Of a stretch of 64,000 bases of DNA, positions 25,146-35,135 are shown in pieces. This DNA is from DATMNR01 sp963702765 (GTDB lineage Bacteria > Chloroflexota > Ktedonobacteria > Ktedonobacterales > Ktedonobacteraceae). The notes beneath the pieces were generated by a model. The model was given only the letters and a program-made list of their open reading frames with translations, ran no database searches and was not told the origin of the DNA. The stretch spans positions 19,625 to 83,624 of the forward strand of contig CAVPEB010000062.1 of NCBI GenBank assembly GCA_963702765.1, in the 5' to 3' direction. Both the position numbers and the translations under genes were made by a program. Every line of letters begins with the position of its first letter. Position 1 is the stretch's first letter.

Positions 25146-26927
25146 ATGCAGACAGATATTTGGTTGACTGAGGAAATTACTTACTCCGAACGATGTCCAA
25201 TTTGTAGTCAACCATTAAAAAATGGATTAACTACCTGTTTCTCTTGTGGTTTCTCAACGGAATCTCCAACAGGTACGTCTGTTTGGATTGACCCCGCAGT
25301 TTATGAATTTCCGCATACTTCATCACGGAGAAAACCCCATCAGGTTTCTCAAGAAAAAAAATGGCAATCTGCTCGCGAGTTAACTCAGGCTCGAAGACAT
25401 CCAAATCCTAATACCCCTATTCCTCAAAGAGCTTCAGCTCAACCTTCAAATGCTACTCCTGGATCGATTGTGAATCCGCAAAAGAGGCAGAGCGATGTCA
25501 CTTCTAGCGTTGAAAAGCAGCGAAAAGCGCAGTATAGGGGTACTCCCGAAATAGTATCTCAATCTTCCGTGCTTCAACATGTGCAGAAGAACTCATCTGT
25601 TTGGGAATATGAAACTCCTGCTTCTCAGACTTCAATTAGTTTGCCGCCTCATGCTTTATCGATATGCGAGGAACCTACTAGACCCGAACTTGCTGCTCAA
25701 GCAAAAGTGACACAACGTTTGCACAGTATCGACGAAATTACAACTGTTCCTCCACAAAGTAGAGAGACTTCGATTTCAACCTCCAGGTCTATCATTCCTG
25801 TTGATGCTCAACTTGAAATGATCACCATTCATAGACCTGACCAACATAGTACTCAAATTGAGTTATCCCAAGATATCTATTCAAGCTCATGGACTTCAGG
25901 TAAGGCAACGAGTTCTTCACAAGCACGATTAATCTCTAGCAGAAAAAGGCGCAAGAGTTCTCATCTAGCTGTTTCACTTAATCCTATCGATCGTTTGAGG
26001 TGGTGGTTACTGCGTCCAGGGCGTATAGAATTTGTCTTATGGCTTGGTGGAACTATTTTATTGGTTGCTGTTACCTGTGTTCTGTTATTTGTTACTGCTT
26101 TTAGCTTTGAGTGGATCACTCCAGGTATTATCAATCCTGCAACAACAAACACATCTGCGGCTTCAACAGGATCAGAGCAACAGTCGACAACAGTGGCAAC
26201 ATCCAAATTGGTTTTGACACTTATTGATAAAGGGCCAATATTGCCTGGACAATCGATAGATCTTCGTGGCCAGGGCTTCAGTCCCTTAGGACATATAAGA
26301 TTTCTATTCGATGGCACACTGCAACTTTTTGATCAAAATGGTCAATCCTTAACTCAGGCAAATGCACATGGAGTATTTGTTACAACATTAGTGCTTGATA
26401 ATAATTTACCCTGGCACTCGGGGCCGCATTTTATTAATGCGCAGGATATTACATCCAGACGGACAGCAAAACTTCCAATCACCCTATCTCCTGCTCCAAT
26501 TGGGAAAGGCACTCCAAACACACCTGTTCCCTCATACCCACCTAACGTTACCCCGCCAGTTCAAACTCCCATTCCAATAGTCCCAGGTGGTCAGCCAACA
26601 CCTGTGGGACAAACACCAGTCCCTGTCACGCCTACGCCTCATCCTGTCACGCCTACACCAACAGTAGGAACAACCCCAATTACAACACCGACTGTAGGGA
26701 CTACGCCTACGGCTGTTCCTTCAGTAGGAACGACACCAGGGGTGACAACAACAGTAAGTACAGCGACGGGTTCAGGTTTGGGGAATGCATTAGATAATAC
26801 AGGAGATGCTTACCTGAGCAAGCAACTGACACATCTTAACCCTTGGGTTTGGTTGATGATAGCCTGCTATTGTCTCTCAATGACGCTGCTTGGAATTGCT
26901 GGCGTTTTGCATAAACGCAATCAATAA
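25146..26927 (+). CDS. Zinc-ribbon membrane protein with Pro/Thr-rich extracellular region
   Basis: The N terminus carries a zinc ribbon (CPICSQPL then CFSCGF, residues 17-37), then about 250 disordered polar residues. A transmembrane helix (LWLGGTILLVAVTCVLLFV, near 300) leads to a beta-sandwich-like domain (GPILPGQSIDLRGQGFSPLG), a Pro/Thr/Val repeat linker (TPTVGTTP repeated) and a second transmembrane helix at the C terminus. The fold order resembles Ktedonobacterial membrane proteins of unknown role. It is divergent from the surface protein gene at 24872. Function not assigned. Confidence 0.7.
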   Translation: MQTDIWLTEEITYSERCPICSQPLKNGLTTCFSCGFSTESPTGTSVWIDPAVYEFPHTSSRRKPHQVSQEKKWQSARELTQARRHPNPNTPIPQRASAQPSNATPGSIVNPQKRQSDVTSSVEKQRKAQYRGTPEIVSQSSVLQHVQKNSSVWEYETPASQTSISLPPHALSICEEPTRPELAAQAKVTQRLHSIDEITTVPPQSRETSISTSRSIIPVDAQLEMITIHRPDQHSTQIELSQDIYSSSWTSGKATSSSQARLISSRKRRKSSHLAVSLNPIDRLRWWLLRPGRIEFVLWLGGTILLVAVTCVLLFVTAFSFEWITPGIINPATTNTSAASTGSEQQSTTVATSKLVLTLIDKGPILPGQSIDLRGQGFSPLGHIRFLFDGTLQLFDQNGQSLTQANAHGVFVTTLVLDNNLPWHSGPHFINAQDITSRRTAKLPITLSPAPIGKGTPNTPVPSYPPNVTPPVQTPIPIVPGGQPTPVGQTPVPVTPTPHPVTPTPTVGTTPITTPTVGTTPTAVPSVGTTPGVTTTVSTATGSGLGNALDNTGDAYLSKQLTHLNPWVWLMIACYCLSMTLLGIAGVLHKRNQ

Positions 26928-27271
26928 TGCTAAGTTTTTGTGATTTGCTCTATGAGCTATTTCATGAAAAATAAAGCGATCTAAATATCAAGCTTTATGC
27001 GTTATTATTACTTTTTAAGACGACCGCAAGGTCGTCTTTTTATTGCTTTTGAAGTTGCACCATCAAATTTAATCAAATTTTAACCAATAAAATCACAATC
27101 ATGATACCTTTAGACTCTTTTGCAAATAGTAGGAATACACGATAATTTGCAGCAAGAAACCAGATCATTATTCATTTTTAATGATGGGTATATAAGGGTT
27201 TGAAGTTGTATGCTTGGAAATCGTAGAGTTTAACATCTTGGATTCCAGGGAGGATAGAAAGGACAAATGTA
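26928..27271. other. Intergenic region with one terminator
   Basis: About 340 AT-rich bases. It holds the terminator at 27017-27041 and then the leader of the next gene; no other element was noticed. Confidence 0.5.
27017..27041 (+). terminator. Rho-independent terminator
   Basis: AAGACGACC, loop GCAA and GGTCGTCTT form a perfect 9-bp stem with a tetraloop, followed by TTTTTAT. It terminates the zinc-ribbon membrane protein gene. Confidence 0.9.
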
Positions 27272-29050
27272 ATGTTAAACGTGAGAAAAATTGCACTGAG
27301 TCTACTAGCGTTCTTCATGTTGATAGGTAGCTCCGTTCTAGCATTGACTATGACAGGGTATGGACTACATACAACATATGCAAGTTCATCATATTCAGTT
27401 ACTGCAAGAGATTTCTATATCCCTTCTAGTTCTGATCCATGGGGAACGACATTCGACAGTAGCGGACATGTCTGGTTGGCAATTCCGGGTTGCGATCCTT
27501 CACCGACTTGTGGCTCGAATACCCCACCTGGAAAAATTGCCGAATTTAATCCCTCAAATTCAAGTTGGATGAATACCTATCAGTTACCTTCAGGTTATGC
27601 TCAACCTCTCTTTTTAGCATTCAATTCACAGGGAAGATTATGGTTTCCTTTGCCAATGGCTAACTCAATAGCTATGTTTAATCCCAGCAATAACACCTAC
27701 CAGAAGTGGGCGATTCCAACTGGAAATGCTGGACCATGGGGGGTAGCTGTTGACCATAATGGAAAGGTCTGGTTTACAGAGCATTTCACGAACAAAATAG
27801 GTAGGTTTGATCCAGTTACTCAGAAATTCATGGAAGTATCTACTCCAGCGTCAAACAGCCAGCCATACGGTATCGTAGTTGATGCTTCTAACAATGTGTG
27901 GTTCACTGAAAATAATTCATCAGTTGCTCTTATCGGTGAATATACATCGGGTGGCAAGTTGCAGGAATTTAAAATTCGCACCGGGTCGACCAGCGGTTTG
28001 ACTCCTCATTTGATTTCAGTTGATAAAAACGGGAATATCTGGTGGACTGAGGGATGGGTAGGCATGATAGCTGAGTTAAAAGTCGCGCAAGCTGTACCAG
28101 GTACGAATAAAGGTGTGACGGAATATGAGTACAAAAGACCTTGTGGCAATTGTAGCACCCATACGTCGGGCATTAGTGTTGATAGTAATGGCCTGGTCTG
28201 GTTTGACGATGCAGAACAAGAAATTTTTGGATCTTTTCCTGATAGTGGTTCGGGTTCATTTGCAACGTATAACACACCAACTTCAAATGGTCACCCGCAC
28301 GATGGTTTAAATGTTGATGGGCAGAATCGAATCTGGTTCGATGAAGAGTTCGCCAATAAATTGGCTGAAGCAAATCAATCGGGTGTTCCAGTGCCTACTC
28401 CAACTCCGACACAAAGTGTTCTACCCTCACCGACGAGTACAGGTATATCTTCACCCACCCCAACAGCAACTTCCTCACCAGGAACTACATTAGCACAGGA
28501 TACGTTCCAACGGGCCAGTCAGACGTATTGGGGCAAGGCTTCGGATAGTCAAACCTGGGGGGGAGATGCTAATAACTCTAACGTATTTTCTATTTCGGGG
28601 AATACAGGAAAAGTAAGCAATGGCAACACGAGCTATAGTGCTGTGCTCGGCCTCGTTGCTACTAATGCTCAGGTTCTGTTTAGTGGCTCAATTAGTAATC
28701 TGAATAATGTCAACTTTGGGGCTGTCTTACGTTGGAAAGATGGCAATGATTGGTACAAGGCTTATATTGATGGCTCTAATCTAGTAATCCAAAAAAAGAT
28801 AAATGGCAACACAACTATATTGGGGCAAGTCACATTTCATGCAACGGCTGGAACCTCTTATACAATGCGTTTCAGTGTGAGTGGTACGACACTCTCTGCT
28901 AAAGTCTGGCAAACTAATACATCTGAACCAACCAACTGGATGGTGAATGTAACTGATAGCAGCCTCCAATCGGGATATTGCGGCTTGAGAATGCTTGATC
29001 AAAATGGTGCGGTTGAAACCTTTACGAGCTTTACATGTACGTCACAATAA
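27272..29050 (+). CDS. Secreted Vgb-like beta-propeller with C-terminal lectin-like domain
   Basis: A signal peptide (LSLLAFFMLIGSSVLALTM) is followed by a beta-propeller of virginiamycin B lyase/NHL type, residues about 45-370, with repeated blades such as PWGVAVDHNGKVWFTEH and PYGIVVDASNNVWFTEN. A Pro/Thr/Ser linker (TPTPTQSVLPSP) leads to a jelly-roll domain of about 180 residues (WKDGNDWYKAYIDG), like LamG/DUF1080 carbohydrate-binding modules. Antibiotic lyase activity is not implied; most family members of this size are uncharacterised secreted proteins. ATG 27272 has AAAGGA 9 bp upstream. Confidence 0.8.
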   Translation: MLNVRKIALSLLAFFMLIGSSVLALTMTGYGLHTTYASSSYSVTARDFYIPSSSDPWGTTFDSSGHVWLAIPGCDPSPTCGSNTPPGKIAEFNPSNSSWMNTYQLPSGYAQPLFLAFNSQGRLWFPLPMANSIAMFNPSNNTYQKWAIPTGNAGPWGVAVDHNGKVWFTEHFTNKIGRFDPVTQKFMEVSTPASNSQPYGIVVDASNNVWFTENNSSVALIGEYTSGGKLQEFKIRTGSTSGLTPHLISVDKNGNIWWTEGWVGMIAELKVAQAVPGTNKGVTEYEYKRPCGNCSTHTSGISVDSNGLVWFDDAEQEIFGSFPDSGSGSFATYNTPTSNGHPHDGLNVDGQNRIWFDEEFANKLAEANQSGVPVPTPTPTQSVLPSPTSTGISSPTPTATSSPGTTLAQDTFQRASQTYWGKASDSQTWGGDANNSNVFSISGNTGKVSNGNTSYSAVLGLVATNAQVLFSGSISNLNNVNFGAVLRWKDGNDWYKAYIDGSNLVIQKKINGNTTILGQVTFHATAGTSYTMRFSVSGTTLSAKVWQTNTSEPTNWMVNVTDSSLQSGYCGLRMLDQNGAVETFTSFTCTSQ

Positions 29051-29081
29051 TCAAAGTTTAATACATACAAAATTCTTTTCT

Positions 29082-29128
29082 AGTGAAAATGAGAGTTATC
29101 TCGGTATGAGATGACTCTCATTTTCACT
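29082..29128 (+). terminator. Terminator hairpin after the propeller gene
   Basis: AGTGAAAATGAGAGT and ACTCTCATTTTCACT form a perfect 15-bp stem, and the interior ATCTC/GAGAT pairs further. There is no long T run after it, so it may also stabilise the transcript end. Confidence 0.7.
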
Positions 29129-29307
29129 GCATGAAATTGAAGTACAAGATGGAATTTTTAACTAAAAGTAGCTCATCAAAGTATTTTTCTTCTTTCAGGT
29201 TTACCACGGATGAATTTAGATCACCTCTGAAAAAAGTACTGTTGAGATGACTTAAAAACTTAATGGTGCTATAACTGGAACAATGTCTGGAATGTGAAGG
29301 AGATTTT

Positions 29308-30594
29308 ATGGTTTCAATTAGTAATAGTAGTGGGCATTTTGATCTTGTTGCAGATGGCTTTTCATTTCCCACTAGTTTGACTTTTGATAATGAAGGAATT
29401 GCATATGTGGCAGAATCAGGTCTACCTTTCGGTGGTGAACCAGCAGGAGGCCGTATCTGGCGACTTGATTCTGATGGCGATCGTACATGTCTGATTGAGG
29501 GGTTGAGGCCACCAGTAAATGGTTTGACTTTTCATCAAGGAAGCCTCTATATATCTGAAGGAGGACATCCTGGGCGTATTAGCCGTTTGGATTTTGATGG
29601 AACGCAAACAGTCATCTTAGATAACTTGCCAGGTCCAGGTAACTACCACACAAATATGGTAGCGTTCGGACCCGATGGTAAGCTTTACTTTAGTCAGGGA
29701 TCCATGACTAATACTGGAGTTGTTGGCCTTGACGCTTATGAGTTGGGGTGGCTACGCCGATTACCTCATGCTCATGAGATACCAGGCTATGAAATTGTAC
29801 TCGCTGGAGCTAATTTTGAAACGTCTAATCCACTTGTAGATATACCCAATGCACGTATAAAGACAGGTGCATTTGCTCCATTTGGCACTCAATCTGAGCC
29901 CGGACAACGAATTGCACCAAAGGTTCCTTGTACAGCGGCTGTGATGCGATGTAATCTTGATGGTAGTGACCTGGAGTTAGTTGCCTGGGGATTGCGTAAT
30001 GCCTATGGGTTGGGATTTTTACCCAATGGCCGTTTACTTGCTGTTGATCAGGGTGCAGATGATCGAGGAAGTCGCCCCGTAGGAAACGTGCCAGATTTAC
30101 TTTTTGAGGTGCGAGAGAATGCCTGGTATGGGTGGCCTGATTATATCAGTGATGATCCCATAACAGATCCAATGTATCAGCCAACAAGAGGCGCAAACCC
30201 GGAATTTATCCTGGCAAACCACGATGAACTGCCTCCACCCGAAAAAGCATTACTGAGATTCCCAACACATGTCGCTGCAGTAAAATTTGATGTAGCGCCA
30301 TCAACACTTCAAAATTGGGCAGGGCAGATCTTTATTGCGTTGTTTGGGGACGAAGCTCCAATGACTGCACCAGCAGGCCCACAGGTGGGACGCTCGGTTG
30401 CTAGAATTGACCCGCGTGATTGGAGTCTGCATCCATTTATCCAGGAGCCGCTTGCACGACCAATTGATGTGCGTTTCCATCCCACTGACAAGGAAATCTA
30501 TATGCTGGACTTTGGGAAATTCGAAATGCAGGCTGAGCGAGGGGTTGTTGCAGAAGCTCGGAGTGGGAGACTTTGGCGTTATAAATTGAGTTAA
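29308..30594 (+). CDS. Glucose/sorbosone dehydrogenase-like beta-propeller protein
   Basis: The 428-residue protein is a six-bladed-propeller type: FSFPTSLTFDNEGIAYVAES, NTGVVGLD, AVMRCNLDGSDLELVAWGLRNAYGLGF and RPIDVRFHPTDKEIYMLDFG. These match soluble PQQ-dependent sugar dehydrogenase-like proteins, including the GLRNAYGL segment. No signal peptide is seen, unlike most periplasmic or secreted members. The substrate is unknown and PQQ genes are not in the window. ATG 29308 follows AAGGAGA by about 5 bp. Confidence 0.8.
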   Translation: MVSISNSSGHFDLVADGFSFPTSLTFDNEGIAYVAESGLPFGGEPAGGRIWRLDSDGDRTCLIEGLRPPVNGLTFHQGSLYISEGGHPGRISRLDFDGTQTVILDNLPGPGNYHTNMVAFGPDGKLYFSQGSMTNTGVVGLDAYELGWLRRLPHAHEIPGYEIVLAGANFETSNPLVDIPNARIKTGAFAPFGTQSEPGQRIAPKVPCTAAVMRCNLDGSDLELVAWGLRNAYGLGFLPNGRLLAVDQGADDRGSRPVGNVPDLLFEVRENAWYGWPDYISDDPITDPMYQPTRGANPEFILANHDELPPPEKALLRFPTHVAAVKFDVAPSTLQNWAGQIFIALFGDEAPMTAPAGPQVGRSVARIDPRDWSLHPFIQEPLARPIDVRFHPTDKEIYMLDFGKFEMQAERGVVAEARSGRLWRYKLS

Positions 30595-30654
30595 TATTCC
30601 TGCGGCATTACAGATCAAGGATTTAGTATTAGACGATAGGCTTCATACCAATCC

Positions 30655-30722
30655 GAGTGACATGCTTAGACGAACAAGCCATCCTGCATGCAGGATGGCT
30701 TGTTCGTCTAAGCATGTCACTC
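30655..30722 (+). terminator. Perfect 68-bp palindrome, probable terminator
   Basis: Two 34-bp arms are exact reverse complements with no spacer, centred on GCATGC at 30686-30691, and are followed by CCTTTTTC. As RNA this would form an exceptionally long stem that ends the upstream propeller transcript. A perfect cruciform of this size with no loop is unusual in bacterial DNA. Confidence 0.85.
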
Positions 30723-30824
30723 CTTTTTCGTAGACTTGAACATTGCCTCGTGATACAATGCGTTGGATAAAACTTGGAAGTATGGTATCAGTTTATAGAT
30801 TTGAAGTTGCAAAGGGAATATTGT

Positions 30825-32462
30825 ATGTCAAGAGGACGTAAAGGACCTCCGCAAGAAGATATTGATGGTATTCTGCTGACAATGAGTCGTCGTATGGATT
30901 TGGATCCGGAAACACTTTCATATTATTTCGACCGCCTGGATGATGAATGGACTAATGGTGCGCGCGATAAAGTATTACAACTGCTGCGTACAAATGAAAA
31001 TGCTTCGCAAACAACTGCAGTGCAAATTCTTTCTGAACTCGCTACTGATTTTGATTTAGAAGAACTGGAAGATTTTGTAGCTGATCCAACAGTTGGCGAT
31101 CTGGCTAAACTCACATTGGTTCCAGTATTGAATGAATTGGGATCAGAAATGGCAGATGAGGGAATCCTCGATTATTTGAATGATCCAGAAGCTGCAATGC
31201 AACAAATGCAAATTCGTTTGTTAGAAATGATGGGCCAAAGTGAAATGGGAGTCGAAGCTGTATTGGAGGATGTGTTCACTATGCCTATGGATCGTCGTCT
31301 TGGTTTTATTAACTGGTTAGGAAATAGCCAGGATCCTCGCGCTATGAAATTACTACTACCCTTGCTTGAAAATCAGTCAAACAAAATTGTTACAGCAACC
31401 ATTGAGGCACTTGAACAACTAGGACCAGTTGCTGCTGCTCAATCGATACCAGCGTTGAACTATTTGCTTGCTAATACATCAAATCGTCAATTAAAACAGC
31501 AGGCAAGGGCAACCCTGGGGCGCTTGACAATGTATTTGACTCCTGGTCAGGAAATGGTGCCTGCCGAGCAATCTTTCCAAGAACAAGATTTACTGTATGA
31601 AGCGCGTGTCAGTTTTATTGATGGATCAGGCACTCAAATGGTAATGCTTGCATGGAAGCGTAGTGATGGCTTACTTAAAGGTGTTCATGTGCTATACCAG
31701 GATATCTGGGGAATAAAAGACTGCTATGGGACCGATGAAATGGAAACCGAAAGCTGGTCTGAATTATTGGAAAGCATGGAAGAACAGGGATTGGGTAACT
31801 ATGAAGTCACTCTCGATTACTGTCGCGCTTTGATTGCTGATGCTCACGCTATGAATAAGCGCACCAGGCATAAATTGCCCGTCGCGTTTGCGATATGGCG
31901 ACCTTTAATCGAGGGTAACGAGCCGTCGAGTAAAAACGGCTCTGCAACTAAAATCATTCTAGAACCTGCTAATTTAACCCCAGATCTCTTGCAATTAGCG
32001 AATCGTGGTAATGAATTACTTGATCTTCAAGAATTTGAAACGTGGACATTCGAACCTTTTGCAAGTATCAAACCTTATATAAACTCGTACACTGCCGCAA
32101 GTGACAAAGTTAATTCTACCAGGGGGCGTAAACGAAAAGTAGAGCTTAAAGCCACACCAGAAACAATTGTAAGTGATGTGCTTGAAAAGGTAGTAGATGA
32201 TAAATGGCGTTTACTCTACGCGTCTCGATTGCGTCGCCAGGGAGCGCTCTTCCAGGTGCTCGGGCGTGAAGAAGATGCTCAATTAGTGAGTGCTGTAAGT
32301 GCTGCACTCGATCCTGATTCAGGCCTGGCTCCGAAAGAGCAATCTTTTCTGCGGGCTTTTATGCACCGCTCATTGAGTAACGGCTTGTTACGTATGTTGG
32401 CTGCGGCTTTTGAAGGCGGCTCCTTTGGCCCATTCAGTAGCAATGGCGATTTTGACTTTTGA
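30825..32462 (+). CDS. HEAT-repeat-like protein of unknown function
   Basis: The 545-residue protein is mostly helical in its first half, with HEAT-like units (DPRAMKLLLPLLENQSNKIVTATIEALEQLG, cut here for brevity into QDPRAMKLLLPLLEN and TATIEALEQLGPVAAA). The second half has a mixed fold with SGTQMVMLAWKRSDGLLKGV and a basic RGRKRKVELK segment. No catalytic motif is recognised; a scaffold role is inference. ATG 30825 has AAAGGGA 8 bp upstream and was preferred over in-frame TTG 30774. Confidence 0.7.
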   Translation: MSRGRKGPPQEDIDGILLTMSRRMDLDPETLSYYFDRLDDEWTNGARDKVLQLLRTNENASQTTAVQILSELATDFDLEELEDFVADPTVGDLAKLTLVPVLNELGSEMADEGILDYLNDPEAAMQQMQIRLLEMMGQSEMGVEAVLEDVFTMPMDRRLGFINWLGNSQDPRAMKLLLPLLENQSNKIVTATIEALEQLGPVAAAQSIPALNYLLANTSNRQLKQQARATLGRLTMYLTPGQEMVPAEQSFQEQDLLYEARVSFIDGSGTQMVMLAWKRSDGLLKGVHVLYQDIWGIKDCYGTDEMETESWSELLESMEEQGLGNYEVTLDYCRALIADAHAMNKRTRHKLPVAFAIWRPLIEGNEPSSKNGSATKIILEPANLTPDLLQLANRGNELLDLQEFETWTFEPFASIKPYINSYTAASDKVNSTRGRKRKVELKATPETIVSDVLEKVVDDKWRLLYASRLRRQGALFQVLGREEDAQLVSAVSAALDPDSGLAPKEQSFLRAFMHRSLSNGLLRMLAAAFEGGSFGPFSSNGDFDF

Positions 32463-32515
32463 AGCTTTGTAACGTCTTGATTGCACTTCAGGGCGTCAGT
32501 TTCGGATTTCAAAAA

Positions 32516-33799
32516 CTATACGAGAATAGGCACCTGCAAGATTGCCTTTGCTGCATATTCCCCACTATGCATTGCGCCCTGAATACTGCTGGATTGCGTA
32601 TATTCGCCGGCTAGATATAAGCTCTTGATTGGGGTGGTGTTAGCTGGCAAATGATCGAAGATACCGGTCTTTTGGCTGAATTGGGAAAAAGGTATACGAT
32701 AAGCTGCCAGGAACTTCCATGCACTCATGTCGTACTCGAGAAACCAACAAGCCATTTCTCTTAGACAACGGCGTGCGACTAATTCATCATCACTTTCAGA
32801 AGGATTCAGCACGGTGACGGAGAGTAAATGTTTCCGTGGGGGAGCATAGGTTGGCGCAATGTTTGTTAATAAGACTGCATTATTGACATATGCGTCATGG
32901 TTGGCATTCAAAAGAATTTTACGCTGGGGATAGAGTCTTTGATTGCCCTCGAAGTAGAGACACATACTTGACATCGCCTCAGTTGGTAAAGGGAGTCCTG
33001 TCAACTTTGCTGCTTGGGGACTCTCTGTTGCAACTACAACCTTTTCAGCTTCAATCACTTCCCCGTTTGCCAGGCGCACCCCATGAGCTTTTCCGTCGCT
33101 TATAAGCAGTTCGCTCACTCGTGCATTATATTGAATAGATCCGACGGGTAATGATCCTGCAAGCTGTTCAGGAATACGCTGCATTCCCTCAGCAGGTAAG
33201 ATTGTGTCGCCTGTGGCAAGCATTTTAAAAGTGAACTGGAACATACGGGCGCTTGTCATAAGCGAACGGTCTAAAAAGATTCCACCATAGAAAGGCCGTA
33301 CAAAGTTATCGATAAACCCATCGTCAGAAAACCCGAAGCGATGTAAATACTGCTCAGTGGATTCATCCTTGCCCTCGAGTTGAGATTTGCCTGAGAAGAT
33401 GTCTGCTGTAGAAAAACCCGTTATTTCCTGACGAAGGCGGAGTAAGCGAAGCTTATCGGTGATTGAGATCAATGGGTTGCGTAAACTGGTTAGAATGCGC
33501 TCTGGTTCCTGTATGGGGTCAGTAATTTCATAGCGTTTACCATTTTTGATAAGTATCGCTCCCGGTTCGAATTTACGTGGTTTTAACTCATCGAATGTAA
33601 GATGACGTTTCGCCGAGGGATAAGAAGTAAACAAAACCTGGAAGCCTCTATCAAGATGATAACCATCCTTGTGGATATCTGTGCGTACTCTCCCTCCAAC
33701 CTGATCAGAAGCTTCGAGAACCAGCACGTTCTCACCTGCCCGTACAAGGTCTTGTGCACATGTCAGTCCTGCTAGACCTGCACCAATAACGATAATCAT
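32516..33799 (-). CDS. FAD-dependent amine oxidase-like oxidoreductase
   Basis: The N-terminal dinucleotide-binding motif IVIGAGLAGLTCAQDL is followed by LVLEASDQVGGRVRTD, the classic FAD-binding pair of the amine oxidase/phytoene desaturase/protoporphyrinogen oxidase superfamily. The C-terminal FAD motif is SLYLAGEYTQSSSIQGAMHSGE. The length of 427 residues is normal. The substrate is unknown; no carotenoid or haem genes are near. The DUF1015 gene lies 25 bp upstream on the same strand, so the two are likely co-transcribed. Confidence 0.85.
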   Translation of the reverse strand: MIIVIGAGLAGLTCAQDLVRAGENVLVLEASDQVGGRVRTDIHKDGYHLDRGFQVLFTSYPSAKRHLTFDELKPRKFEPGAILIKNGKRYEITDPIQEPERILTSLRNPLISITDKLRLLRLRQEITGFSTADIFSGKSQLEGKDESTEQYLHRFGFSDDGFIDNFVRPFYGGIFLDRSLMTSARMFQFTFKMLATGDTILPAEGMQRIPEQLAGSLPVGSIQYNARVSELLISDGKAHGVRLANGEVIEAEKVVVATESPQAAKLTGLPLPTEAMSSMCLYFEGNQRLYPQRKILLNANHDAYVNNAVLLTNIAPTYAPPRKHLLSVTVLNPSESDDELVARRCLREMACWFLEYDMSAWKFLAAYRIPFSQFSQKTGIFDHLPANTTPIKSLYLAGEYTQSSSIQGAMHSGEYAAKAILQVPILV

Positions 33800-33824
33800 C
33801 TCTAACCCTCTTAATATAGTGATT

Positions 33825-35135
33825 CTACCAGAGTGGATTCATAACCAATCCGGTAACCAATTTTGGATAAAAGTACGTAGACTTCTGTGGCATTCGGTCA
33901 TCTGCAATCGCAACATCGCATATCTGCCTGACTCGTGTAGCATTTAATATGAGTGATGCCTGGGCTTCACTTGTCTCTACTGCTACTACTGCTTTTTGAG
34001 CGTCGCGAGTATATTGGATATGAGTTTCAGCCGCCATATCTTCTGCATTAAGTCCAAGCATATCCTCAAGAATAAGTGTGTGCGCTATAGCAACATCCAG
34101 GTTGTTCCAGGCACTAGAATGACCACTCTTTCGCATGCGTGCCTTACCTGTATCATTCAGACTAAGTAACCATGTATGGTAAGCCGTACTAAGGGCGAAT
34201 GATGGTTGGGATTCTCCCATCAGTGCCAATTTTTCCAGGAGTGCGCTGCTTGAAACTTCAGCTTCTTCTGGTTCGTATACGGTAAAATAGCGAGCAAGAT
34301 ACTCTTTTGTTAGCTTTTTAAGCGCATCATGATGCAACCCAAAGATGAGACGATGCGTGGGTAAAACCAACATACCTGGATCATCAACATCGGTTAAAGC
34401 CATCAACACGAAATTGGCAGCATCATTTGGATCCAGTTTGCGATGCATAGCCTTCACTTCTTCACGATAGTTCAGCGCGGTTTCGTAGCGATGATGTCCA
34501 TCTGCTATATAAAGTTGACGCTCAGCAAAGAAATTTTGGATAAGTGCAATGTGTTTTTCATTGGTAACAGGGTGTAGACGGTGTGTTTCATTGATTTCAT
34601 CAGTAATTTGAACTTCTGCTGTCTCTGCATATGAACTGAGGAGTTTGCGTATCCTGCCTTGAGGATCATTATACAGGCTCATGATTGGGCTGAGATTTGT
34701 GACACATGCACGAAGTAATTTCAGCCGATCGTCTTTTGGTTTTGCAAGTGTATGTTCATGTGGAAGCACAATTCGTGTACTCCACGGCTCCAAACGTACG
34801 CGTGCTAACAAACTGGTGCGTGTATACGTGTGAGAGTTATGAGTAAATAGTTGTTGATACAGGTAATAACTGGGAGCAGTCTCCTGCTGTAGAATTGAAC
34901 TCAGTCGCCATTCGGCAAAAGTTGCTGCTGCCCGGGTGTAGCGATTATTCAAAGAGGAGTCACCTGCTTCGTCCATCCCTAGTTCGAGACGAATAATGTT
35001 ATATGGATTGCGAGCATAATAGTTTGCTTGAGCTTCCTCTGAAATTACATCATAAGGAGGGCTTATGAGCTGCTCCAGGTTACCCGCAACTTCACTATTG
35101 TAGCATATTCCATGTAATGGTTGAACATCCGCCAT
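33825..35135 (-). CDS. DUF1015 family protein
   Basis: The 436-residue protein matches the DUF1015 (SerB-cluster-type) family: LISPPYDVISEEAQANYYARNPYNIIRLELG begins the domain (key parts PPYDVIS and NPYNIIRLE) and YIADGHHRYETAL is the conserved ADGHHR signature. Family function is not firmly established. ATG 35135 follows AAGGAA by about 10 bp. It heads a probable two-gene unit with the FAD oxidoreductase. Confidence 0.85.
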   Translation of the reverse strand: MADVQPLHGICYNSEVAGNLEQLISPPYDVISEEAQANYYARNPYNIIRLELGMDEAGDSSLNNRYTRAAATFAEWRLSSILQQETAPSYYLYQQLFTHNSHTYTRTSLLARVRLEPWSTRIVLPHEHTLAKPKDDRLKLLRACVTNLSPIMSLYNDPQGRIRKLLSSYAETAEVQITDEINETHRLHPVTNEKHIALIQNFFAERQLYIADGHHRYETALNYREEVKAMHRKLDPNDAANFVLMALTDVDDPGMLVLPTHRLIFGLHHDALKKLTKEYLARYFTVYEPEEAEVSSSALLEKLALMGESQPSFALSTAYHTWLLSLNDTGKARMRKSGHSSAWNNLDVAIAHTLILEDMLGLNAEDMAAETHIQYTRDAQKAVVAVETSEAQASLILNATRVRQICDVAIADDRMPQKSTYFYPKLVTGLVMNPLW

